From: Setomelanomma holmii
Taxonomy: Eukaryota; Ascomycota; Dothideomycetes; Pleosporales; Phaeosphaeriaceae
Direction of reading: 5' to 3'
NCBI GenBank assembly: GCA_010015745.1
Contig: ML978166.1
Location: forward strand, 248,001 to 312,000
Length of the DNA stretch: 64,000 nt
Made by a program: the position numbers and the translations under genes
Part shown: positions 56,205 through 64,000 of the stretch, piece after piece
Position numbering within the stretch: position 1 is the first letter of the stretch
Layout of the letters: every line of letters begins with the position of its first letter
Notes under the pieces: generated by a model
What the model was told of the DNA's origin: nothing
The model's database searches: none
The model's input: the letters and a program-made list of their open reading frames with translations, nothing else

Positions 56205-58602
56205 GTGCAGCCCCGGCCGCATTTCGTCTCCTTCACAGATTCACTGTCGTGGAGTCGGGCTGCTCCGCAACAGCCTGCCACTTTCAAGATTCCTTCCTAC
56301 TCGCACAACAACAGGAGGCCGGCCAACATCCCGCTCCATACCCTATCGTCCTCAGCGCGTCCGCGAGATCAAGATTCGGCTTATCTGCTCGACGAACACG
56401 ATAAGGACAGCGCCCGGTCATCCTTCGACACCCCGTCCTCAGACTCCGACCTCTCCGTTTGGAGTGACACGGGCGACCTCGTAGACCAGCTCGCTGACCA
56501 AGAAGACCCGCTCCGCATTCGTTTACGCGAGTCCCTCGAAGACGTCCATCCCCCGCGGCATCGACGGCAGCAGAAACGGGCACGCTTCCAATCGCAGGAA
56601 GGCATCAACGAGAAGGGCGCTGGAGCGCTTAGCAAGGAAGACATCGAAATACCAGATATTGGCCCTCGCACCATCTCCAAGGCTGAGAAGATCCTCGCAG
56701 CCATCATGGCGCCCAACGACCGTCCGTCCCGTATTCACGGGCTGCACGGGAAGAAGCTAATGTTTGTCAAATGCTGCAACAAGCTTGATATGAAGCATTG
56801 CTGACAGACAACAGATACTTCACGAGTATATTCGTGTCATTAGGAGTGTTCCTCTTTGGCTATGACCAAGGAGTCATGTCCGGTATCATTACGTGCGTCG
56901 TCCCAAGCCTCCCCGTCCTCGGACATGTCTGATAGCACGAACAGGGGACCATTTTTCAAAGACTACTTCAACCAGCCCTCGGCTGCCGAGCTGGGCACGA
57001 TGGTCGCTATTTTGGAAGTAGGAGCCTTCATCTCTTCTTTGATAGTGGGTCGTGTTGGCGATATACTTGGCAGGCGCAGGACCATCCTGTATGGTTCCCT
57101 CATATTTATTGTTGGTGGTGCTCTCCAGACGTTTGCGAATGGAATGCCCATGATGTTGCTGGGAAGAATCATTGCTGGTGTGGGTGTCGGAACACTATCA
57201 ACGATCGTCCCAGTCTACCAGTCGGAAATCTCACCACCTCACAATCGAGGAAGGATGGGCTGCATCGAGTTCACCGGCAACATCACTGGATACGCTGCCA
57301 GTGTGTGGGTCGACTACTTTTGCACGTACATCAACAATGATTGGGCTTGGCGTGTCCCTCTATTCATGCAGATTGTCATGGGAAGTCTTCTAGCTGGTGG
57401 CAGCTTACTCATATGCGAATCTCCCCGGTATGTTGTCGTTCTATATTCGTCGATTTGATTACTAACGATAGCAGCTGGCTTTTGGACAACGACCACGATG
57501 AAGAAGGTATCGTTGTTATTGCAAATTTGTATGGCAAGGGCGATATCCACAACCCGAAAGCTCGCGATGAATACCGTGAGATCAAGATGAACGTGCTTCT
57601 TCAGCGCCAAGAGGGCGAACGATCGTATGCGGACATGTTCAAGCGCTACTCCAAGCGCGTCTTCATCGCCATGTCTGCTCAAGCTCTCGCGCAACTCAAC
57701 GGCATCAACGTTATCTCGTACTATGCACCGCTCGTGTTCGAAGAAGCTGGTTGGTACGGTCGCCAGGCTATTCTCATGACCGGCATCAACGCCATCACAT
57801 ATCTACTGTCGACAATTCCGCCATGGTACATTGTGGACACTTTGGGTCGTCGGAAGATCCTTCTCTCTGGAGCTCTGATGATGGTGATATCGCTGTCTGC
57901 CATATCCTACTTCATCTTCTTGCAAGCAAGTTGGACACCAAACATGGTCGTCATGTTTGTCATGATCTATAATGCTGCATTTGGATATTCTTGGGGTCCA
58001 ATTCCATGGCTATATCCACCAGAGATTCTACCGCTGAGCATTCGAGCCAAAGGTGCCAGTTTGAGTACCGCCACCAACTGGGCGTTCAACTGGCTTGTTG
58101 GAGAAATGACACCTATACTACAGGAGCGCATTCAATGGCGTCTTTACCTCATTCACGCGTTTTTCTGCGCCGCCAGTTTCGTCATTGGTAAGTGATAAAT
58201 ACCCGAGAGCGCATGAACACGTTTCTGACCTGTACAGTGTACTTCATTTACCCCGAGACTGCAAATGTCCGCCTCGAAGACATGAACTCATTGTTCGGAG
58301 ATGCAACTTCTGCCATGCCCACTCCACAACAGCGAGCTGAAGCCGAATCGCTTTTCAGTGGCCACGGCCGCGGATCGCCAGTCCCGTCTATGGACATCCG
58401 AGGCGGACGCGCTTCTGATCAAGCTATTCCTGGACTGGACATCGACCCGCCTGATATCGAGAGCGGCAAGTCCATGTCGAAGGCGGAGTCAGAAGGCGGC
58501 GAAGGCATCGGCGGCTGGATCTCGAACATGGTGAAGCGAACCAAGGGCAACGGAGAGGGCGACAGCGGGCAATACAAGAGGGTTGGTCAAGACGAAGGTT
58601 AG
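56205..58602 (+). CDS. MFS sugar transporter with long hydrophilic N-terminus
   Basis: join(<56205..56761, 56815..56892, 56945..57427, 57475..58187, 58238..58602) keeps frame through five exons, at least 731 residues. It is a major-facilitator sugar/proton-symporter-type transporter of the plasma membrane. Hallmarks: FLFGYDQGVMSGI in helix 1, GRVGDILGRRRT after helix 2, VYQSEISPPHNRG, QLNGINVISYY in helix 7, PIPWLYPPEILPLSIRAKG in helix 10, and YPETANVRLEDM after helix 12. About 190 residues precede helix 1, with Ser/Asp-rich text (SSFDTPSSDSDLSVWSDTGD) that resembles the extension of a subgroup of fungal transporters as I remember them, so I keep it. The first exon has no ATG in frame before 56706; the true start is probably in an upstream exon. 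The sugar is not predictable. Confidence 0.87.
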
Positions 58603-59382
58603 ACAGCACAGACGTTGGTGCGCGATGACTGGCATTCATAGACATATTGGTGGTAGCAGCATGGTTTTATATCCACGGCCGATGCAATTCAGCACGCACG
58701 GCCTTATTGAGTATGGGCGCAAAGCATTTGATAGCGAGGAGGGCCAGGCCGGCCTCTTGTATTGTATAAGGCATATTGGTTAGGCGTTCCTTGAAAAGCA
58801 AACGAAGAAGCATTTCTGCACCATTGCTCCATTTGTCGGGCTGCTCTGTGGCATTCGCTGGTATTACTGTAAAATGACCTCATTGGTATCGAATAATGCT
58901 GCATCGCAGAGGGCCTCTGGAATTGGACTTGAAGTCCCAAGTCCTCATAACATCGAGCAGATGCACAGATAACTGCAGTCTGCCCCTTCACGTGACGTGA
59001 GTTGCATCAAGCCAGGTGTTCCTTCTTAGGCAGAACCCCTTGCAAGGGTCAGTGCGTTCAGCTCACCACTATTTCGGGGAACAGCCCACCACATTCATCG
59101 ACACCTCGCCGCGCAGGGGTACTCGTGCCTTGCTTTTCTCTCAGGACTCGTTGTCCTTCGTTTTCATCTGGGACTTTTCATCCTTCTTTAATTCTTGTTT
59201 TCCTTACGAGAGTCTCTCTTTCATTGCGACTGAGCTCTTGGTCCCGCAGCCAGAGCTTCGTTCGTACCATAACCTCGACAGGAACTCACCATTGACGCGC
59301 GGCCACCGAGGCTTTCTTCACAACCCGCAATTCTACGCAGCCGTCACAAGAGGTCGAACAGCTCTACTTCTCACACGTAAAC
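58603..59382. other. Intergenic, PMT2 upstream region
   Basis: Transporter 3' flank and PMT2 promoter. The stretch about 59140-59230 is strongly C/T-rich, as is common just upstream of highly expressed fungal genes. Confidence 0.45.
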
Positions 59383-61781
59383 ATGGCAGCTGCGGCGCGG
59401 ACAACGGGCGCCGATCCCCAGGCGGAGGAGCTGCGGAGAAGAAATGTGGCAGCATCACAAAACGCGGAGCCAGTAGTAGTACAGGCGCCGGTACAGGAGA
59501 AGACCAAAGAGAAGGTACGGAATCCTTGCGCGACTGGCATCGGTGCTTGCAAGAAGCTGGCCACCACAAGATGAAGTGCGAGGCTGACACAACAGCAGGC
59601 ATTCAGCGTCATCGACTTCCTCGACGAGTGGGAATTTATATGGGCCCCGCTGATATTTACCTTCTTCGCCTTCTTCACGCGCATGTACAAGATTGGTCTC
59701 TCGCCGATTGTTACCTGGGATGAAGCTCAGTAAGCGGAACAAACGTACTGTCCGACAGCACCTAATCGAGAACAGTTTTGGCAAGTTCGGCTCCCACTAC
59801 CTCAAGCGCGAATTCTACTTCGATGTCCATCCTCCCCTCGGCAAGATGCTCGTTGGTCTTTCTGGATACCTCGCAGGCTACAATGGGTCATTCGAATTCA
59901 AGTCAGGCGAGACATACCCGGAAGAGCTGAACTACACCTTCATGCGCCTCTTCAACTCCGCTTTTGGCGCCGTCTGCGTTCCCCTGGCATACTTCACGGC
60001 CAAGGAGCTGAACTTCAGGAGGCCTACGGTTTGGTTCGTCACATTGGCAGTCCTCTGCGAGAACTCGTACACGACCATCAGCCGCTTCATCTTGCTCGAC
60101 TCTATGCTGCTCTGCTTCACATTCACAACTGTTTTCTGCTGGTCCAAGTTCCATCGTCAGCAGAAGGATCCATTCTCGCCCGAATGGGGTCTCTGGCTTA
60201 TGTTGACTGGTGTCTCTATTGGATGTGTGTGCAGTGTCAAGTGGGTCGGATTCTTCGTTACCGCTCTTGTGGGACTTTACACCATCGAGGACCTGTGGAA
60301 CAAGTTTGGCGACATCAAGATGCCCAAGATTGAGCTCTTTACGCATCTGGCCTTCCGAGTGTTCGGTCTCATTCTCATTCCCCTCGCAGTCTACACTTTC
60401 TCCTTCTACCTCCATTTCTTGATCCTCGAGAACAGCGGTCCAGGAGATGCCCAGATGAGTTCCCTCTTCCAGGCCAATTTGCGTGGTACCGAGGTCGGCA
60501 AGGACAGCCCGCTGGAAATGGCGTTCGGCTCGCGCGCAACTCTGAAGAACATGGGTTACGGCGGAGGTTTGCTCCACTCCCACGTTCAAACATATCCCGA
60601 GGGCTCTGCACAGCAGCAAATCACCTGCTACCATCACAAGGATGCCAACAACGACTGGTTCTTCTATCCCAACCGTCACGATGTCGAGTACCAGCCCGAC
60701 GAGGAGCTCCGCTTCCCTGGTGACAAGTCCGTAATTCGCCTGATTCACGCACAAACTGGTCGCAATCTACACTCTCACCAGGTCGCCGCTCCTGTGACTA
60801 AGGCTGATTGGGAAGTCTCCTGCTACGGCAACACCACTGTCGGCGACACGAAAGACCACTGGCAGATCGAGGTCGTTCGTGACGCGGCTTCCAATGATCG
60901 CTCGAGGATCCGAACACTTACCACAGCATTCCGTCTTAGGCACGTGGATCTCGGATGCTACCTCCGCGCTGGCAATGTAAACCTGCCTCAGTGGGGATTC
61001 AAGCAGATTGAAACAACATGTGTCAAGACAAATCACCCGCGCGATGTCTACACCCACTGGAACATCGAGAGCCATGTGAATGAGCGTCTTCCGGCCGGCA
61101 ATCCAGGTGACTACAAGTCTCCTTTCTTCCAGGACTTCATCCACCTCAATGTTGCCATGATGACGTCCAATAACGCGCTGGTCCCTGATCCCGACAAGCA
61201 AGACGATCTCGCGTCGTCCTTCTGGCAGTGGCCAATTCTCCATGTCGGTCTCCGTATGTGCGGCTGGAACGATGACAGTAAGTCTTACTTCCCTCTTCAT
61301 TTGGATCCAAGTCTAACGAGCACTAGTCGTCAAGTACTTCCTTCTCGGCAATCCGTTTGTCTACTGGGGTAGCACCGCCAGTCTCGGCATCTTCGGACTC
61401 ATCGTTCTCTGGTACACCGTCCGATGGCAGCGCGGATACAACGACTTGAAGCCAGCAGACATCGATCAGATCCACTACGCCGGCGTCTACCCAGTCATCG
61501 GCTGGGTTCTGCACTACCTGCCATTCGTTGCCATGGGCCGTGTCACCTACGTTCACCACTACTACCCAGCTCTTTGGTTCGCCATCATCGTCATGGGCTT
61601 CTGCGTCGATTGGGCGACTCGGAGACTGGATAAGAAGGTCCAATGGGGAATCTTCACCGTCCTGTACGCTGTCATCATTGGACTGTACTGGCTTTTCCGA
61701 GCCATCAGCTTTGGCATGGTCGGCCCCAGCAACCAGTGGTCGCATCTCAAGTGGTTCGAGAGCTGGAGAGTCACAGATTAA
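59383..61781 (+). CDS. pmt2: Protein O-mannosyltransferase, PMT2 type
   Basis: join(59383..59514, 59599..59729, 59776..61277, 61327..61781) closes at 739 residues. ER membrane enzyme that moves mannose from dolichyl-phosphate-mannose to Ser/Thr of secretory proteins. The PMT2-subfamily text is clear: TWDEAHFGKFGSHYLKREF, with the catalytic Asp-Glu pair, then FYFDVHPPLGKMLVGL and FKSGETYPEELNYT. About ten membrane helices enclose a lumenal loop with three MIR repeats at roughly 330-520 (GGLLHSHVQTYP, RLIHAQTGRNLHSH, FRLRHVDLGCYLR). The C-terminal helices include VTYVHHYYPALWF. Intron 1 (59515-59598) has two adjacent AG acceptors (59595 and 59598), differing by one Gln codon. The N-terminal 44 residues are hydrophilic and Ala/Glu-rich. 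Confidence 0.96.
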
Positions 61782-62267
61782 GAGATGGTACCTGAGGATG
61801 AGACGAAGAACGTTTCCCAACAGGCGAACGCCGAGCCGTTTGGGCGTGCGGACTTTGGTTCTTGGACGCACTTCAGGATGAGGCGTCGACTTTGTACAAC
61901 ATCTTCTTGTATGCGCCTTCTTTCGTAACGGGCTTTCTAGGGACATGAATGGAGTGCATATGCGTTAGGGACTGGGCTGGTTGAGCACGGTGTTTGGCGG
62001 ACGAAAATGAACGTTAGCTGTCTACATAATGCAACGAAGTATCCAACTCTGCTCCCAGTTTCTGTTTGAACAAGTTGCATGTATGAGATTCGCGCATCAT
62101 ATACTCGACTCCAACCTGCCTGTCTATCACAACATAGCGACTACAACACAGCGTGGATAAAAGGATTATGAAGTCTCATCGTTGCAAACCGAACTTGTAT
62201 ATACCTCACCAAATTGCCGCTGAACAAAAACCAAACACGTCGTTCACCCAAACAAATATCACTCCCC
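61782..62267. other. Intergenic between convergent PMT2 and SDR genes
   Basis: Shared 3' flanks of two convergent genes. No additional gene seen. Confidence 0.45.
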
Positions 62268-63402
62268 TCAATCCTTCGCACTCGCTTCTATCGTCTTACT
62301 CACCCCACCCCTCACACTCTCCTGCACCCAATTCGGCAATCCCCTCAGACTGCTAATCCTGCTGATACTCCTCGGCAAGAAAACCTGTCCCCCAGTACAT
62401 CCCAATATCCTCTCCACAACCGTGTCCGCGACAACTTCCGGCTCGATGATCGCGCTCCCGCGCTGTTTCAATTCCTGCTCCACGGGCGCCAAAAGCGGTG
62501 TGCGGACCCAATTCGGGTGAATCGAGGTTGTCAGGATGTTCGGTGCGTTGTAGTGATGCTTTAATTCTTGATTGAGTCCTTCGTGGAACGATAGGATGGC
62601 GGCTTTTGTCGCGCAGTAATCTGTGAGCCCTGCGACGCCGACGTATGACGCGGTGCTGGCGATGGTGACGATGTGTCCCTTGTTTGCGACGAGCATGACG
62701 GGCAGGAAGGCTTTGGTGGTGTACCAGTTTGAGAGGACGTTGACGTCGAAGATTTTGCGGAGGTAGGTGTCCGAGGTGGAGAGGATGGTGTGGGAGGAGA
62801 GGATGCCGGCGTTGTTGATGAGGATTGTGGGTGCGCCGAGGGAGGATTTGATCTTCTCGGCGGTTGAGTATACGGCGGATGGGTCGGTGATGTCGCAGGC
62901 GAAGAACTTTATATGGGCATCTGATGGTGTGTTAGTCTCTTGGTAGCAGGATTGTGTATAGCGTTGGATTCGTACAGCCTTGTAGACTTGTTGGTAATTG
63001 CTGGATATCCAACACGGCGACCTTGATACCGCGACCAACAAGCCTTCGGACAGTCAACTCTCCAATGCCACTGCAACCACCAGTCACTACAGCGACCTCA
63101 TTGTTCCAATTCCATCTCTTTTTCTCACTTGTCCAGCGTCCAGCATTCAGCGCCGCATTATTCAACTGCTTATTGATGACACCCGTGACACCCAGCGCTA
63201 GAAACCACTTCAACGTCTTGATAATCTGTGCATATCTCTTTGGATGCCTGAGTGCCGCAATCCTGTTCACCAACTGCTCTCGCAGTGCCGGCGGGCCCTT
63301 TGTCAGAATATACAGCAGTGCTCCGGATATGAGTGGATTCAGCGCGACATGGCCAACGGCCAAAGTGACCAAGTTGGACGCGCGTTGAATGGCAACAGAC
63401 AT
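62268..63402 (-). CDS. Membrane-anchored short-chain dehydrogenase/reductase
   Basis: complement(62268..62920, 62976..63402) closes at 359 residues; the intron is 55 nt with a CTAAC branch site. Classical SDR motifs: TGGCSGIG at 107-114 (cofactor glycines), NNAG at 178-181, catalytic Ser231 and YCATK (Tyr244, Lys248). The Asp of VAVLDIQ at the end of strand 2 (about 132) favours NAD(H) over NADP(H). About 100 residues precede the Rossmann fold and include hydrophobic helices (NLVTLAVGHVALNPLISGALLYIL; TLKWFLALGVTGVI), so the protein is probably anchored to ER or lipid-droplet membranes. It resembles the retinol-dehydrogenase/17-beta-hydroxysteroid-dehydrogenase-11 type. A lipid or steroid-like substrate is an inference. 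Confidence 0.9.
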
Positions 63403-64000
63403 TTTGGTGTGGAAGTGACACAAATCTTGAAGTACGACGAATGATCTTGTTTTGTAGCTTCCTAGCTGTGTCCAGCTGCGGTTCCGCGGTGGCACAAAGT
63501 GGGGACGCGCCCGCGTCTTCATGTGTAGATCGGACTCGCCCAACCCGTGTCAAGGATCTGAACCTCGGCAGCTTTACCCAACGACAAATCATTCGTGCGC
63601 GGTCTGACGCCAGCATTGTGGTGGCTTGTTAAATGTAGATAGTCTTGCGAAGATACATGAGGATCGCGGATTCTTGTTGTGAGGATGTGCTGTGGATACC
63701 TTTGTAGATCTGGGGAAGCTGGGGAGGTCGTGGGGTTCAGGCAAGTGGCGTGCGCCACATCTGTGCTGAGGCTGGTCGAACTTACACAATGCACAGCAAC
63801 CTGACTGATCAGCAACGGCCATGACTCCAGATCTTTGCAAGTTTTAGTGTTCTAACGGCTGTTTGGGCAGCTGGAGAGTAATATGCAGGCTGCCATGCTG
63901 TCTATTAGCTCTCACAGGGCCGTAAGGGACCACGTCCACCTATCTGGCGAATGTACGTAAACACCGAGAAGAAAGCGAAGGGAATATTTGCCATGCATGA
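63403..64000. other. SDR upstream region to window end
   Basis: Presumed promoter of the minus-strand SDR gene. Open frames here overlap and have no recognisable motif. Confidence 0.4.

Noticed and set aside
59903..60754. 283-codon minus-strand frame
   Set aside because: Antisense shadow of PMT2, whose motifs are unambiguous on the plus strand.
1..64000. CRISPR arrays, operons, ribosome-binding sites, riboswitches
   Set aside because: The window is eukaryotic nuclear DNA with spliced genes, and no regularly spaced repeats of CRISPR type were seen.

Overview
The window looks like nuclear DNA of a filamentous ascomycete. Genes are split by short GT-AG introns (mostly 45-60 nt) with CTRAC-like branch sites and lie on both strands with no operon logic. 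The gene set is fungal: chitin synthase export chaperone, PMT2 mannosyltransferase, UstYa-type protein, DUF3176 and DUF7053 proteins, and a Fot1/pogo transposon. The overall protein character suggests Pezizomycotina and probably Dothideomycetes; the class is an inference. Exon-intron models were built by hand from splice signals and protein continuity. Models described as closing keep one frame through every junction.

Layout. 1-1737: 3' end of a UstYa/DUF3328-type gene, then a nitrilase on the minus strand. 2185-7802: a mobile-element island with two different defective Fot1/pogo-type elements pointing tail to tail, 30 bp apart. A 10-N gap sits inside it, and a 1,961-bp stretch is repeated on both sides of the gap, very probably an unmerged contig overlap. 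8023-17700: Sae2/CtIP-like DNA-end resection factor (-), F-box protein (+), seven-knuckle CCHC protein of the CNBP/Gis2 type (+) and the inner-kinetochore protein CENP-C/Mif2 (+). 17701-22509 is a gene-poor stretch. 22510-24117: two-repeat Myb/SANT protein (-). 24118-27573 is again gene-poor. 27574-36780: tubulin cofactor B (+) with two very long introns, an RPB11-like RNA polymerase subunit (+), two doubtful small ORFs and a large Edc4/Ge-1-like WD40 protein (+). 37820-44122: DUF3176 membrane protein, MARVEL-like membrane protein and DUF7053 protein (all +).

45345-49243 (-) is the oddest part. A long reading frame is interrupted by two in-frame TAG codons and contains four 23-residue acidic repeats. 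A second, smaller reading frame beside it carries TAA, TGA and a frameshift. They look like lineage-specific genes in decay. 49705-54316 (-): fumarylacetoacetate-hydrolase-family protein with a possible mitochondrial presequence, TFIIH subunit Ssl1, and the chitin synthase export chaperone Chs7, whose model needs an 8-nt microexon. 56205-63402: MFS sugar transporter with a long hydrophilic N-terminus (+), PMT2-type O-mannosyltransferase (+) and a membrane-anchored short-chain dehydrogenase (-).

Most genes are unrelated housekeeping functions: genome maintenance and kinetochore, transcription, RNA turnover, and secretory pathway and cell wall. Chs7 and PMT2 both serve wall and secretory biogenesis but are not adjacent. 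The UstYa-type gene at the left edge could belong to a metabolite cluster outside the window.
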